In this document: positions 7,461 through 17,828 of the stretch, one piece after another | Layout: each line of letters begins with the position of its first letter | Numbering within the stretch: position 1 is the stretch's first letter | Source: Streptomyces venezuelae | GTDB taxonomy: Bacteria; Actinomycetota; Actinomycetes; Streptomycetales; Streptomycetaceae | DNA length: 64,000 nucleotides | Assembly (NCBI RefSeq): GCF_008642335.1 | Contig: NZ_CP029191.1 | Coordinates: 5,518,001 to 5,582,000, forward strand | Direction of reading: 5' to 3' | Position numbers and translations under genes: made by a program | The notes under the pieces: generated by a model | The model's database searches: none | Seen by the model: the letters and a program-made list of their open reading frames with translations, nothing else | What the model was told of the DNA's origin: nothing

Positions 7461-8576
7461 GTGACCCCCGTCGAGCTCTCCCGCACCGTGCTGCGCGCCA
7501 TGCGCCAGGCCGTCGATGCCGGGGAGCTCGGCGTGGCCGTCACCGCGTCCGCCGACGCGGGAAACGTGCGGGTCGAGCGGCCCCGGCCAGGGGGACGCGG
7601 GGACTTCGCCACGAACGTCGCCCTCCAGATCGCCCGCGCCGCCGGACGCGCACCACGCGACGTCGCCGAGGTGCTCTCGTCGCGACTCGCCGCCGAGGCC
7701 GGTATCGCGAGCGTCGACATCACCGGACCCGGGTTCCTCAACATCACCCTCACGGACGCCCGTGCCCGCGCCGACGCCCTCGTGCGCGAGATCCGCGAGC
7801 GCGGCCGCTGCTACGGCCACGTCCACCCCGACACCGGCGGCATCGCCCAGATCCACGTCCCCCGCGAGCTACGGGCCGCCGTCCTCGCCGACAGCGCCCG
7901 CCGCATCCTGCGCTCACAGGGCGTCCTCGTCCGGGTGACGTGCGACGACGAGCCCGACCCGGCCCTGGCGGACGCCCTCGGCGCCCTCGGCGTACGCATC
8001 GACGCGTACGGTCGGCCCCCCGAGCCCCTCCCCACCCTCCGCCCCGTACCGGTCGCCGCCCCCGTTCCCGCCGACGCCGTCCTCCGCCTCGGCCGCGACG
8101 CCGCACGCTGGGCCCTGCTCCACCCCGCCCCGCACGACCACCCCCGCGTCACCCCGGAGCAGGGCGGCGACGACCACCTCGTACAGCGCGAGAGCAATCC
8201 GCTGTTCCGCGTCAGGTACGCGTACGCCCGCACCCGCGCCCTCACCCGCAACGCGGCCGCCCTCGGCTTCACCGCCCAGCCGGACGGCGCCCCGGATGCC
8301 ACCGCCCAGGCCCTGGTCGACGCCCTCGGCGACTACCCCGCCACCCTCGCCTCCGCAGGGCGCCACCGCGCCCCGGACCGACTCGCCCGGCAGCTCGTCG
8401 TCATCGCCGACGCGTTCCTGGCCTTTCAGAGCGCCCAGCAGGGAGCCGTCCTGCCGCGCGGTGACGAGAAACCCTCGGCCGCCCACCGCGCCCGGCTGGC
8501 CCTCGCCGAAGCCGCCGGGACGGTGCTCGCCGGTGGCCTGTCCCTGCTCGGCATCGACGCACCCGAATTCCTGTGA
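7461..8576 (+). CDS. nrtL: ArgS-related anticodon-binding protein NrtL
   Basis: The 371-residue product resembles arginyl-tRNA synthetase without its catalytic core. The N-terminal 110 residues match the ArgRS additional domain (GDFATNVALQIARAAG and ITGPGFLNITL). A short middle region follows, then a DALR-type anticodon-binding helical bundle from about residue 250, beginning near the NPLFRVRYAYARTRAL motif. The HIGH and KMSKS signatures that an active synthetase needs are absent, so it cannot charge tRNA by the usual mechanism. The family is conserved in Streptomyces directly before lysA, but its role is unknown. Binding of tRNA-Arg is a reasonable guess. The GTG start at 7461 matches the family N-terminus. 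Confidence 0.85.
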   Translation: MTPVELSRTVLRAMRQAVDAGELGVAVTASADAGNVRVERPRPGGRGDFATNVALQIARAAGRAPRDVAEVLSSRLAAEAGIASVDITGPGFLNITLTDARARADALVREIRERGRCYGHVHPDTGGIAQIHVPRELRAAVLADSARRILRSQGVLVRVTCDDEPDPALADALGALGVRIDAYGRPPEPLPTLRPVPVAAPVPADAVLRLGRDAARWALLHPAPHDHPRVTPEQGGDDHLVQRESNPLFRVRYAYARTRALTRNAAALGFTAQPDGAPDATAQALVDALGDYPATLASAGRHRAPDRLARQLVVIADAFLAFQSAQQGAVLPRGDEKPSAAHRARLALAEAAGTVLAGGLSLLGIDAPEFL

Positions 8577-8625
8577 CACCCGTGAGTGAGCAGCAGAGCG
8601 ACAGGCGGCATCCCGTGCACCGCGT

Positions 8626-8657
8626 GCGGTACGTGTCTTGCGAGAAACACGTACCGC
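8626..8657. promoter_or_regulatory. 11-bp perfect inverted repeat before lysA
   Basis: GCGGTACGTGT (8626-8636) and ACACGTACCGC (8647-8657) are exact complements around a 10-base loop in the 151-base nrtL-lysA gap. No T-run follows, so a protein-binding site or mRNA hairpin is as likely as a terminator. Confidence 0.5.
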
Positions 8658-8727
8658 GCCCCGCACCCGCCCCGCCCGCCCCGCTTCCTCACCTCCGTCA
8701 CCCCGCAAGAGACGAGACACCACACCC

Positions 8728-10119
8728 ATGAGCCGTTCCGCCCACCCCGCAGGCCCCCGTCACGCCGACGTGCTCCCCGAAGGGCACTACAGCGCGCCGC
8801 CCGCCGATCTCAACGCGCTGGACCCCAAGGTCTGGTCCCGGACCGTCACCCGTGACCCCGACGGGGTCGTGACCGCCGGCGGCATCACGGTGACCCGGCT
8901 CGCCGAGGAGTTCGGTACGCCCGCCTACTTCATCGACGAGGCCGACTTCCGTGCCCGGTGCCAGGCCTGGCGGGACGCCTTCGGCAGCGAGGCCGACGTG
9001 TTCTACGCCGGGAAGGCGTTCCTGTCGCGTGCCGTCGTGCGGTGGCTGCACGAAGAAGGGCTCAACCTCGACGTGTGCAGCGGGGGCGAGCTCGCCACCG
9101 CCCTCGGCGCCGGGATGCCCGCCGAGCGCATCGCGTTCCACGGGAACAACAAGACCCCGGACGAGATCGAGCGCGCCATCGCCGCCGGCGTCGGCCGCAT
9201 CGTGCTCGACTCCTTCCAGGAGATCGTCCGCGTCGCGCACATCGCCGAGCGGCTCGGCACGCGGCAGCGCGTGCAGATCCGCGTGACCGTGGGTGTGGAA
9301 GCGCACACTCATGAGTTCATCGCCACCGCGCACGAAGACCAGAAGTTCGGCATCGCGCTCGCGGGCGGGCAGGCCGCCGAGGCCGTGCGGCGCGTGCTGA
9401 AGCTCGATTCGCTGGAACTCATCGGGATCCACTCCCACATCGGGTCGCAGATCTTCGACATGGCCGGGTTCGAGGTCTCCGCCCGCCGCGTCGTGCAGCT
9501 GCTCGCCGAGGTGCGCGACGAGCACGGCGTCGAGCTGCCCGAGATCGACCTCGGCGGCGGGCTCGGCATCGCCTACACCTCCGACGACGACCCCCGCGAG
9601 CCGCACGAGATCGCCGCGGCGCTCAACGAGATCGTTTCGCGGGAGTGTGCCGCGGCGCAGCTCCAGGTCCCCCGCATCTCCGTCGAGCCGGGGCGCGCCA
9701 TCGTCGGACCCACCGCCTTCACCCTTTATGAAGTCGGCACCGTCAAGCCCCTCGAAGGGCTGCGGACGTACGTGTCCGTGGACGGCGGCATGTCCGACAA
9801 CATCCGCACCGCGCTGTACGACGCCGAATACACCGTCGCCCTCGTCTCCCGCTCCTCCGACGCCGAGCCCGTCCTGGTGCGTGTCGTGGGCAAGCACTGC
9901 GAGAGTGGTGACATCGTCGTACGAGATGCTTTCCTTCCGGCGGATCTCGCGCCCGGTGACCTGATCGCCGTGCCCGCGACCGGCGCGTACTGCCGCTCGA
10001 TGGCGAGCAACTACAACCACGCACTTCGCCCGCCCGTCGTCGCCGTGCGCGACGGCGAGGCGCGGGTGATCGTCCGGCGTGAGACGGAGGAAGATCTCCT
10101 GCGTCTCGACGTCGGATGA
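8728..10119 (+). CDS. lysA: Diaminopimelate decarboxylase
   Basis: LysA converts meso-diaminopimelate to L-lysine and CO2 in the last step of lysine synthesis. The 463-residue protein has the fold III PLP decarboxylase layout: the PLP Lys at about residue 96 (FYAGKAF), the HSHIGSQ motif, the glycine-rich phosphate loop (LGGGLGI), EPGRAIVG, and a C-terminal CESGD motif and Tyr that complete the active site across the dimer. The ATG at 8728 is preferred because upstream codons in this frame do not resemble LysA. It heads the lysA-hom-thrC-thrB cluster, so lysine and threonine branches of the aspartate family are encoded together. Confidence 0.97.
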   Translation: MSRSAHPAGPRHADVLPEGHYSAPPADLNALDPKVWSRTVTRDPDGVVTAGGITVTRLAEEFGTPAYFIDEADFRARCQAWRDAFGSEADVFYAGKAFLSRAVVRWLHEEGLNLDVCSGGELATALGAGMPAERIAFHGNNKTPDEIERAIAAGVGRIVLDSFQEIVRVAHIAERLGTRQRVQIRVTVGVEAHTHEFIATAHEDQKFGIALAGGQAAEAVRRVLKLDSLELIGIHSHIGSQIFDMAGFEVSARRVVQLLAEVRDEHGVELPEIDLGGGLGIAYTSDDDPREPHEIAAALNEIVSRECAAAQLQVPRISVEPGRAIVGPTAFTLYEVGTVKPLEGLRTYVSVDGGMSDNIRTALYDAEYTVALVSRSSDAEPVLVRVVGKHCESGDIVVRDAFLPADLAPGDLIAVPATGAYCRSMASNYNHALRPPVVAVRDGEARVIVRRETEEDLLRLDVG

Positions 10120-10222
10120 CGCAAAAGATGAAATAGATGTCTCAGGATCCGGACGATGGACAGAAAGTCCGTTCCGGTGGGTGAGACTGGTCCCACCGTA
10201 GATGTATGAGAAGTGAGGTCGG

Positions 10223-11515
10223 ATGATGCGTACGCGTCCGCTGAAGGTGGCGCTGCTGGGCTGTGGGGTTGTCGGCTCAGAGGTGGCGCGCATCATGACG
10301 ACGCACGCCGACGACCTCACAGCCAGGATCGGCGCCCCGGTGGAGCTCGCCGGGGTCGCCGTCCGCCGCCCCTCCAAGGTGCGTGAGGGAATCGATCCGT
10401 CACTGATCACCACCGACGCGACCGCACTGGTCAAGCGTGGGGACATCGACGTCATCGTCGAGGTCATCGGGGGGATCGAGCCCGCTCGGACCCTCATCAC
10501 CACCGCTTTCGAGCACGGTGCCTCCGTCGTCTCCGCCAACAAGGCGCTCATCGCCCAGGACGGGGCCGCGCTGCACGCCGCCGCCGTGGAGCACGGGCGG
10601 GATCTCTACTACGAGGCCGCCGTCGCCGGGGCCATTCCGCTGATCCGGCCGCTGCGCGAGTCCCTCGCCGGTGACAAGGTCAACCGCGTGCTGGGGATCG
10701 TGAACGGGACGACCAATTTCATCCTCGATGCGATGGACACGACGGGGGCCGGCTATCAGGAAGCCCTCGACGAGGCCACCGCGCTCGGGTATGCCGAGGC
10801 CGACCCCACCGCCGATGTCGAAGGCTTCGACGCCGCCGCCAAGGCCGCCATCCTCGCCGGGATCGCCTTCCACACGCGCGTGCGTCTCGACGACGTGTAC
10901 CGCGAGGGCATGACCGAGGTCACCGCCGCCGACTTCGCCTCCGCGAAACGGATGGGCTGCACCATCAAGCTGCTCGCCATCTGCGAGCGGGCCGCCGACG
11001 GTGAATCCGTCACCGCGCGCGTGCATCCCGCGATGATTCCGCTCAGCCACCCGCTGGCGTCGGTGCGAGGGGCGTACAACGCCGTCTTCGTCGAGGCGGA
11101 GGCCGCGGGGCAGCTCATGTTCTATGGGCCCGGCGCCGGTGGCTCGCCCACCGCGTCCGCCGTCCTCGGCGACCTCGTCGCCGTCTGCCGCAACAAGCTC
11201 GCCGAGGCCACCGGACCCGGCGACTCCGCGTACACCCAGCTGCCCGTGAGCTCCATGGGCGAGGTCGTCACGCGCTACCACATCAGCCTCGACGTGGCCG
11301 ACAAGCCGGGCGTGCTCGCCCAGGTCGCGACGGTCTTCGCCGAACACGGCGTATCGATCGATACGGTCCGTCAGACGGGCAAGGACGGCGAGGCCTCCCT
11401 CGTCGTCGTCACCCACCGCGCGCCCGACGCCGCCCTCAGCGGCACCGTCGAGGCGCTGCGCAATCTCGACACCGTGCGTGGTGTCGCCAGCATCATGCGG
11501 GTTGAAGGGGAGTAA
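10223..11515 (+). CDS. hom: Homoserine dehydrogenase
   Basis: This enzyme reduces aspartate semialdehyde to homoserine with NAD(P)H. The 430-residue protein has an N-terminal Rossmann fold (LLGCGVVGSEVARI), the catalytic domain with GIVNGTTNFIL, and a C-terminal ACT domain (from about residue 350, ISLDVADKPGVLAQVA) that normally gives feedback inhibition by threonine. Two ATGs in tandem (10223 and 10226) can both serve as start. thrC follows after six bases, so the two are one operon, while a 103-base gap separates it from lysA. Confidence 0.97.
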   Translation: MMRTRPLKVALLGCGVVGSEVARIMTTHADDLTARIGAPVELAGVAVRRPSKVREGIDPSLITTDATALVKRGDIDVIVEVIGGIEPARTLITTAFEHGASVVSANKALIAQDGAALHAAAVEHGRDLYYEAAVAGAIPLIRPLRESLAGDKVNRVLGIVNGTTNFILDAMDTTGAGYQEALDEATALGYAEADPTADVEGFDAAAKAAILAGIAFHTRVRLDDVYREGMTEVTAADFASAKRMGCTIKLLAICERAADGESVTARVHPAMIPLSHPLASVRGAYNAVFVEAEAAGQLMFYGPGAGGSPTASAVLGDLVAVCRNKLAEATGPGDSAYTQLPVSSMGEVVTRYHISLDVADKPGVLAQVATVFAEHGVSIDTVRQTGKDGEASLVVVTHRAPDAALSGTVEALRNLDTVRGVASIMRVEGE

Positions 11516-11521
11516 GCAGCA

Positions 11522-12580
11522 ATGACCCACCAGTGGCGCGGAATCATCGAGGAGTACCGGGACCGTCTTCCGGTCTCCGGCACCACGCCGGTCGTGACGC
11601 TCCGGGAGGGCGGCACGCCGCTCGTGCCCGCGCAGGTGCTCTCCGAGCGCACCGGCTGCGAGGTCCACCTCAAGGTCGAGGGCGCCAACCCCACGGGGTC
11701 CTTCAAGGACCGCGGCATGACCATGGCGATCACCAAGGCCAAGGAGGAGGGCGCGAAGGCCGTCATCTGCGCCTCCACCGGCAACACGTCGGCGTCCGCG
11801 GCGGCCTATGCCGTACGCGCCGGAATGGTCTGCGCGGTCCTCGTGCCGCAGGGCAAGATCGCGCTCGGCAAGATGGGCCAGGCGCTCGTCTACGGCTCGA
11901 AGATCCTCCAGGTCGACGGCAACTTCGACGACTGCTTGAACCTCGCTCGAGGTCTGTCGGAGAACTACCCGGTGGCACTGGTCAATTCGGTGAACCCGTT
12001 CCGCATCGAGGGCCAGAAGACCGCCTCGTTCGAGATCGTCGACGCGCTCGGCGACGCGCCGGACATCCACGTCCTTCCCGTCGGCAACGCCGGCAACATC
12101 ACCGCCTACTGGAAGGGCTACAAGGAGTACGCGGCCGACGCGGTGTCGACCCGTACCCCACGGATGTGGGGCTTCCAGGCCTCCGGCTCCGCGCCCATCG
12201 TGCGCGGCGAGATCGTCAAGGACCCCTCGACGATCGCCACCGCGATTCGCATCGGCAACCCCGCGTCGTGGCAGCACGCGCTCGCCGCGCGCGACGAGTC
12301 GGACGGCTTCATCGACGAGGTGACGGACCGTGAGATCCTGCGCGCCTACAAGCTGTTGGCGTCCCAGGAGGGCGTCTTCGTGGAGCCCGCGTCGGCCGCC
12401 TCGGTCGCCGGCCTCCTGAAGGCCGCCGAGCAGGGCAAGGTCGACAAGGGGCAGCGGATCGTCTGCACGGTCACGGGCAACGGGCTGAAGGACCCCGATT
12501 GGGCCGTCGCCGGTGCTCCGCAGCCGGTCACCGTCCCGGTCGACGCGGCCGCCGCGGCTGAGCGTCTCGGTCTCGCGTAA
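11522..12580 (+). CDS. thrC: Threonine synthase
   Basis: ThrC converts O-phosphohomoserine to L-threonine using PLP. The 352-residue protein is of the short bacterial type. The PLP Lys is at about residue 62 in [11 protein letters not shown], the phosphate-binding loop GNAGN lies near residue 190, and a VTGNGLKDP motif lies near the C-terminus. It starts six bases after hom and is the second gene of that pair. A 282-base gap without further genes separates it from thrB. Confidence 0.97.
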   Translation: MTHQWRGIIEEYRDRLPVSGTTPVVTLREGGTPLVPAQVLSERTGCEVHLKVEGANPTGSFKDRGMTMAITKAKEEGAKAVICASTGNTSASAAAYAVRAGMVCAVLVPQGKIALGKMGQALVYGSKILQVDGNFDDCLNLARGLSENYPVALVNSVNPFRIEGQKTASFEIVDALGDAPDIHVLPVGNAGNITAYWKGYKEYAADAVSTRTPRMWGFQASGSAPIVRGEIVKDPSTIATAIRIGNPASWQHALAARDESDGFIDEVTDREILRAYKLLASQEGVFVEPASAASVAGLLKAAEQGKVDKGQRIVCTVTGNGLKDPDWAVAGAPQPVTVPVDAAAAAERLGLA

Positions 12581-12862
12581 CGCCGAGCGCCACGGTCTCG
12601 CGTCACCACGCGGGCCGACCGGGCCGACGAAACCCGCGACCCTGTACAGGGGGTGGCACAGGGGGCTTACGACACGCATCGTGCGCCTCCTGTGCGCCCT
12701 ATGTCGCCACAGAACCTTCCTTCGATAGGCTGTACCGAACCCGCCCGCCGCATATGCCGCGGTGCCGCCGTTGTCCGCGGCCTTCGGGTGTTCCGTACAT
12801 GTGGCACGTACCGAAAATACGCAGCCTCAAAAAACACGCAGCTCAAGGAGAGTCATCGAGCG

Positions 12863-13780
12863 ATGGCCGGTCCCGCGTTCCGCGCCGCCGCCGTCCGGGT
12901 GCGCGTCCCCGCCACCAGCGCCAACCTCGGTCCGGGCTTCGACGCCCTGGGCCTGTCGCTGGGTCTGTACGACGACGTCGTCGTCCGGGTGGCCGACTCC
13001 GGCCTGAACATCGACATCGCCGGCGAGGGCAGTGAAACCCTCCCGCGCGACGAGTCGCATCTGCTGGTGCGCTCCCTGCGCACCGCCTTCGACCTGCTCG
13101 GCGGACAGCCGCGCGGCCTCGAGATCGTCTGCGCCAACCGCATTCCGCACGGCCGTGGTCTCGGCTCGTCGTCCGCCGCCATCTGCGCCGGCATCGTCGC
13201 CGCCCGCGCCGTGACGATAGGCGGCGAAGCCCGGCTCGACGACGCCGCGCTTCTTGAGCTGGCCACCGAGATCGAGGGCCACCCCGACAACGTCGCCGCC
13301 TGTCTGCTCGGCGGCTTCACGCTCTCCTGGATGGACGGGGGCACCGCCCGCGCGATCAGGATGGAGCCCGTCGATTCCATCGTTCCGGTGGTTTTCGTCC
13401 CCGGAAAGCCCGTCCTCACCGAGACGGCCCGCGGCCTGCTGCCGCGCACCGTCCCGCACGTCGACGCGGCCGCCAACGCGGGCCGTGCGGCCCTGCTCGT
13501 CGAGGCCCTGACCAGGCGCCCCGAGCTGCTGCTGCCCGCCACCGAGGACCGTCTCCACCAGGAGTACCGCTCGCCCGCCATGCCGGAGAGCGCCGCCCTC
13601 GTGGAGCGGCTGCGCGCCGACGGCGTGCCCGCGGTGATCTCCGGCGCGGGACCCACGGTCCTCGCGCTGGCCGAAGACAGTGCGGCCGACAAGGTCGCAC
13701 GACTGGCGGGAGAGGGCTGGGCGGCCAACCGCCTGGAGCTCGACGCCTCGGGCGCGAGCGTGCTGCCGCTCGCACCCTGA
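12863..13780 (+). CDS. thrB: Homoserine kinase
   Basis: ThrB phosphorylates homoserine and feeds ThrC. The 305-residue GHMP-family kinase shows the three family motifs: an N-terminal VRVPATSANLGPGFDALG, the ATP loop PHGRGLGSSSAA near residue 95, and the C-terminal ISGAGPTVLAL. The ATG at 12863 has AAGGAG upstream and gives the usual length. The 282-base upstream gap contains short GC hairpins (around 12641-12660) but nothing I can name. Confidence 0.97.
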   Translation: MAGPAFRAAAVRVRVPATSANLGPGFDALGLSLGLYDDVVVRVADSGLNIDIAGEGSETLPRDESHLLVRSLRTAFDLLGGQPRGLEIVCANRIPHGRGLGSSSAAICAGIVAARAVTIGGEARLDDAALLELATEIEGHPDNVAACLLGGFTLSWMDGGTARAIRMEPVDSIVPVVFVPGKPVLTETARGLLPRTVPHVDAAANAGRAALLVEALTRRPELLLPATEDRLHQEYRSPAMPESAALVERLRADGVPAVISGAGPTVLALAEDSAADKVARLAGEGWAANRLELDASGASVLPLAP

Positions 13781-13823
13781 CGGAGTGGACGAAGGGATTC
13801 GGGGTGTCCCGATCCTGAGAGGG

Positions 13824-13850
13824 GGAATGTTTGTTGGATCCGGTAGTGTT
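13824..13850 (+). promoter_or_regulatory. Possible sigma-R-type promoter for rho
   Basis: GGAAT (13824-13828) is followed after 19 bases by GTT (13848-13850). The sigma-R consensus in Streptomyces is GGAAT, about 18 bases, then GTT, so the spacing is one base long. It would give a leader of roughly 315 bases before rho. The 393-base gap 13781-14173 holds no other feature I can support. Confidence 0.4.
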
Positions 13851-14173
13851 AATCTCAAGTCTGCACCCGACCTCACCATGGCGAGGTGCTTTGTGTCCCC
13901 GTCCGGGACAACCATTCTTCCGGGAGCCTCCCAAACTGCTTCGTGCCCCGCACTGAGCAGTCCTGAGCACGCTCCGGAACCGGCGTGACCGAGCCGCGTG
14001 ACACCGCACTTCAGTGGCACCGCACCGGGAATCGCCATCACCAATGAATTCTTCCGCCGCGTTGGCGGACCACCGCCCCGGCACGGTCCACAGAATGCAA
14101 GGACCGACCGCCGGACAGCACAACCGGTCGCCGAGCCAGACAGGCCGACGTCCGCTCCAGGGAAGGACCCTTC

Positions 14174-16255
14174 GTGAGCGACACCACCGATCTGATGGGC
14201 GTGACTGCCGACACGCCCGCCACGGACGCCTCCGCGGCGCCTGCCACCGGTGCTTCGGCCGGGTCGAGGCGGCGCCGCGGCACCGGCCTCGAGGGCATGG
14301 TGCTGGCGGAACTGCAGCAGGTCGCATCGGGCCTTGGGATCAAGGGCACCGGGCGCATGCGCAAGAGCCAGCTGATCGAGGTCATCAAGGAGGCGCAGGC
14401 AGGGGGCGGAGCCCCGGCGAAGAGCGCCGCCTCCTCGGGGGACACCACCGAGACCAAGCCCAAGCGCCGCGCCACCTCGAAGGCCCGCACGGGTGAGGAC
14501 GCCGAGCCCGCCGCCAAGGCGAGCGCCCCGGCGAAGGCCGCGAGCGGCAAGTCCGACGCCAAGGCCGACAAGTCCGCGGCCCAGCAGCAGATCGACATCC
14601 CCGGTCAGCCCGCCGCCCGCGCGAACGAGGGCGAGCGCGGCGGAGAGGACCAGCAGCCGGCCGAGCGCCGTCGCCGCCGGGCCACCGCCGACGCGGGCAG
14701 CCCGGAGACGGTCGCCGCCGAGGCGAAGGGCGACGCCTCGGGCGACGCGTCCGACGACAAGGGTGCCAAGGGCGACAAGGGCAACGACGCCTCCGGCGAC
14801 AACGGCGAGGGCCGTCGCGAGCGCCGTGACCGGCAGGGCCGCGGCCGTGACCGTGACCGCGACCGCCGCGGCAACAAGGGCGACGACCAGCAGGGCGGTG
14901 GCCGTCAGGACCGCTCGGACCGCCAGGACCGTCAGCAGCAGGGCGGCGGGCGGCAGGACCGCCAGGACCGCCAGCAGCGGGACAACGGTCCGCAGGATGA
15001 CGACGACTTCGAGGGCGGGCGCCGCGGACGCCGCGGGCGCTACCGCGACCGCCGTGGCCGTCGCGGCCGCGACGAGCAGGGCTTCGGCAACGAGCCGCAG
15101 GTCTCCGAGGACGACGTCCTGATCCCCGTCGCGGGCATCCTGGACATCCTCGACAACTACGCGTTCATCCGTACGTCGGGCTACCTCCCCGGCCCCAACG
15201 ACGTCTACGTCTCGCTGGCCCAGGTCCGCAAGAACGGTCTGCGCAAGGGCGACCACGTCACCGGCGCGGTCCGGCAGCCCAAGGACGGCGAGCGCCGCGA
15301 GAAGTTCAACGCGCTCGTGCGCCTCGACTCCGTCAACGGCATGGCACCCGAATCCGGGCGCGGGCGGCCGGAGTTCAACAAGCTGACGCCCCTTTACCCG
15401 CAGGACCGGCTCCGCCTGGAGACCGACCCGGGCGTGCTGACGACCCGCATCATCGACCTCGTCGCGCCCATCGGCAAGGGCCAGCGCGGTCTGATCGTGG
15501 CCCCGCCGAAGACCGGCAAGACCATGATCATGCAGGCGATCGCCAACGCGATCACGCACAACAACCCCGAGTGCCACCTGATGGTCGTCCTGGTCGACGA
15601 GCGTCCGGAAGAGGTCACCGACATGCAGCGGTCGGTGAAGGGCGAGGTCATCTCCTCGACCTTCGACCGCCCCGCCGAGGACCACACCACGGTCGCCGAG
15701 CTCGCCATCGAGCGCGCCAAGCGCCTCGTGGAGCTGGGCCACGACGTCGTCGTGCTGCTCGACTCGATCACGCGTCTGGGCCGTGCGTACAACCTCGCCG
15801 CCCCGGCCTCCGGCCGCATCCTGTCCGGTGGTGTCGACTCGACCGCCCTCTACCCGCCGAAGCGCTTCTTCGGTGCCGCGCGCAACATCGAGGACGGCGG
15901 CTCGCTGACCATCCTCGCCACGGCGCTCGTGGACACCGGCTCGCGCATGGACGAGGTCATCTTCGAGGAGTTCAAGGGCACCGGCAACGCCGAGCTCAAG
16001 CTCGACCGGAAGCTCGCCGACAAGCGCATCTTCCCGGCGGTGGACGTCGACGCGTCCGGCACCCGCAAGGAAGAGATCCTGCTCGGCTCCGACGAGCTCG
16101 CGATCACCTGGAAGCTGCGCCGCGTGCTGCACGCGCTCGACCAGCAGCAGGCGATCGAGCTGCTCCTGGACAAGATGAAGCAGACGAAGTCGAACGCCGA
16201 GTTCCTGCTGCAGATCCAGAAGACGACGCCGACGCCGGGCAACGGCAACGACTAG
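14174..16255 (+). CDS. rho: Transcription termination factor Rho with a large N-terminal insertion
   Basis: Rho is the hexameric RNA helicase that ends transcription. The order here is a Rho N-terminal helical domain (about residues 35-75), a long low-complexity insertion (about 76-310), the cold-shock RNA-binding domain (about 315-400, with [18 protein letters not shown]), and the RecA motor. In the motor, Walker A is VAPPKTGKT near residue 445 and Walker B is [16 protein letters not shown]. The insertion is Ala/Lys/Glu-rich, then a dense Arg/Asp/Gln/Gly block. At 693 residues the protein is far longer than the 419 of E. coli, but insertions here are normal in Actinobacteria and are thought to bind extra RNA. 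The GTG start has GGAAGGA upstream. Confidence 0.97.
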   Translation: MSDTTDLMGVTADTPATDASAAPATGASAGSRRRRGTGLEGMVLAELQQVASGLGIKGTGRMRKSQLIEVIKEAQAGGGAPAKSAASSGDTTETKPKRRATSKARTGEDAEPAAKASAPAKAASGKSDAKADKSAAQQQIDIPGQPAARANEGERGGEDQQPAERRRRRATADAGSPETVAAEAKGDASGDASDDKGAKGDKGNDASGDNGEGRRERRDRQGRGRDRDRDRRGNKGDDQQGGGRQDRSDRQDRQQQGGGRQDRQDRQQRDNGPQDDDDFEGGRRGRRGRYRDRRGRRGRDEQGFGNEPQVSEDDVLIPVAGILDILDNYAFIRTSGYLPGPNDVYVSLAQVRKNGLRKGDHVTGAVRQPKDGERREKFNALVRLDSVNGMAPESGRGRPEFNKLTPLYPQDRLRLETDPGVLTTRIIDLVAPIGKGQRGLIVAPPKTGKTMIMQAIANAITHNNPECHLMVVLVDERPEEVTDMQRSVKGEVISSTFDRPAEDHTTVAELAIERAKRLVELGHDVVVLLDSITRLGRAYNLAAPASGRILSGGVDSTALYPPKRFFGAARNIEDGGSLTILATALVDTGSRMDEVIFEEFKGTGNAELKLDRKLADKRIFPAVDVDASGTRKEEILLGSDELAITWKLRRVLHALDQQQAIELLLDKMKQTKSNAEFLLQIQKTTPTPGNGND

Positions 16256-16274
16256 TCGTCCTCAGCAGTCCGCA

Positions 16275-16314
16275 GGGCCGCCCCGTCACAGCTGTGACGG
16301 GGCGGCCCTTTTGG
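16275..16314 (+). terminator. Rho-independent terminator after rho
   Basis: GGGCCGCCCCGTCACAG pairs with its exact complement ending in GGCGGCCC, and CTTTTGG follows. It lies 20 bases after the rho stop. The rest of the 318-base gap to the next gene (16315-16573) holds no further gene. Confidence 0.88.
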
Positions 16315-16573
16315 TGCGCGATGCGACCAGGGAGAGACCTTGGCCACACACCTAAGAGATTCTCACGGTCACGTGCAGTAGTCCTGTGGCGGAAAAAGCC
16401 GCAGGTGAGGCCTGAAATCGTGGGCCGGGGGTACACGGGCGGTCACTGCCGGTGTCGGGGGCGCTCACAAAGCCCTGTGCAACCCTTCAAGCGGTTTTGC
16501 CGTCTGACTAGTGACGACACACCGATCCGACCCTGAAAGCAGGGGGTAGCCGAGCGACGGGACTGAGGAGCGC

Positions 16574-17686
16574 ATGACCGACGAGAGCAGGACCGCCGAC
16601 GCGCCGAAGCGCGGCAAGCGGGGCCGCCGCCGCAAGCCGCGGAGTACGCGCAAGAAGGTGCTCGTCGTCACGGCCTGGACCGCCGCGGGTGTGGCCGTCC
16701 TCGGAGGCACCGGCCTCGGTTACGTGTATTTCAAGCTCAACGGCAACATCAAGGGCGTCGACATCAACGCCGCTCTCGGCACGGACCGCCCCCTGGACGT
16801 CGACAACGGCTCCCAGGACATCCTCGTCCTCGGCTCCGACTCGCGCTCCGGCGACAACGCCAAGTACGGCAAGGACGAGGGCGCCGCCCGCTCGGACACG
16901 GCGATGATCGTCCACGTCTACAAGGGCCATAAGAAGGCCAGCGTCGTCTCCATACCCCGCGACACCCTCATATCCAGGCCGGACTGCACGTCCGAGGACG
17001 GGAAGACGGAGCCCGGCGGGCAGCGGCAGATGTTCAACACGGCGTACGAGGTCGGGGGCCCCGCCTGCGCCGTCAAGACGGTCGAGAAGATGTCCGGCAT
17101 CCGGATGGACCACTACGTAGAGGTTGATTTCACGGGCTTCAAGAAGCTCATAGACACCCTCGGCGGCGTCGACATCACCACGAAGAAGGCCATCCACGAC
17201 AAGGACAGCCACCTCGACCTGGATGCCGGCACCCACACCCTCGACGGCGAGCAGGCCCTCGGTCTGGTCCGCACCCGGCACGGCGTCGGCGACGGCAGCG
17301 ACCTCGGCCGCATCCAGCTCCAGCAGGCCTTCATCAAGGCCCTCCTCGACCAGGTCAAGGACGTCGGCGTCTTCAGCAACCCGAAGAAGCTGTTCGACCT
17401 CGCGGACGACGCGACCAGCGCGATCACCACCGACTCCGACCTGAACGACGTCAAGTCCCTCGCGGGCTTCGCCAACGGACTCAAGGGCATCGGCGCGGGC
17501 GACATGAAGATGGTCACGCTGCCCATCCAGTACGACCCGAACGATCCCAACCGCGTGCTTCCCCTGGAGAAGGCCGACCAGCAGGTCTGGGACGCCCTCC
17601 GGGCCGACCGGTCCATACCCAGGTCCGCCACGGAGAAGTCCGCCGGCGACAAGGGCGACGCGGGCGACGTGGTGGCGAGCCACTGA
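16574..17686 (+). CDS. LCP (LytR-CpsA-Psr) family cell-wall glycopolymer transferase
   Basis: LCP proteins attach secondary wall polymers such as teichoic acids to peptidoglycan. The 370-residue protein has a short, very basic cytoplasmic N-terminus (about residues 12-28), one membrane segment (about 29-52) and an extracellular LCP domain. Conserved motifs seen are [24 protein letters not shown], the ALGLVRTRH motif and an Arg-Ile-Gln-x-Gln-Gln segment. These supply the pyrophosphate-binding Arg and Asp residues. Its substrate cannot be read from sequence. It is a single gene between the rho terminator and rpmE. Confidence 0.92.
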   Translation: MTDESRTADAPKRGKRGRRRKPRSTRKKVLVVTAWTAAGVAVLGGTGLGYVYFKLNGNIKGVDINAALGTDRPLDVDNGSQDILVLGSDSRSGDNAKYGKDEGAARSDTAMIVHVYKGHKKASVVSIPRDTLISRPDCTSEDGKTEPGGQRQMFNTAYEVGGPACAVKTVEKMSGIRMDHYVEVDFTGFKKLIDTLGGVDITTKKAIHDKDSHLDLDAGTHTLDGEQALGLVRTRHGVGDGSDLGRIQLQQAFIKALLDQVKDVGVFSNPKKLFDLADDATSAITTDSDLNDVKSLAGFANGLKGIGAGDMKMVTLPIQYDPNDPNRVLPLEKADQQVWDALRADRSIPRSATEKSAGDKGDAGDVVASH

Positions 17687-17699
17687 TCCGGAGCGGTCC

Positions 17700-17725
17700 G
17701 GAATAGATCGGCCTCTACCCCGGTT
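17700..17725 (+). promoter_or_regulatory. Sigma-R consensus promoter for rpmE
   Basis: GGAAT (17700-17704), exactly 18 bases of spacer, then GTT (17723-17725) is a full match to the Streptomyces sigma-R consensus. Sigma-R controls the thiol-oxidative stress response, and rpmE is, as I recall, among its known targets in S. coelicolor. The site lies about 100 bases before the rpmE start and 14 bases after the previous stop. Confidence 0.75.
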
Positions 17726-17828
17726 TTGGGAGATACGGCCTGTCCTGGCAGACTGGTACGTCGGCCCCGGTTCACGTACGAGCAATCCGCGCGTACGACC
17801 CGGCGCCCTCCCGAAACTAGGAGACACC

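Noticed and set aside
8577..8727. Lysine riboswitch before lysA
   Set aside because: The gap is only about 150 bases and shows one simple hairpin, not the five-helix lysine aptamer.
10400..12679. Minus-strand open frame of about 760 codons opposite hom and thrC
   Set aside because: It is antisense to two well-conserved genes and has no family resemblance.
12827..16132. Minus-strand open frame of about 1100 codons opposite thrB and rho
   Set aside because: It is a shadow of high-GC coding on the plus strand. It has no recognisable domain and is low in complexity where rho is.
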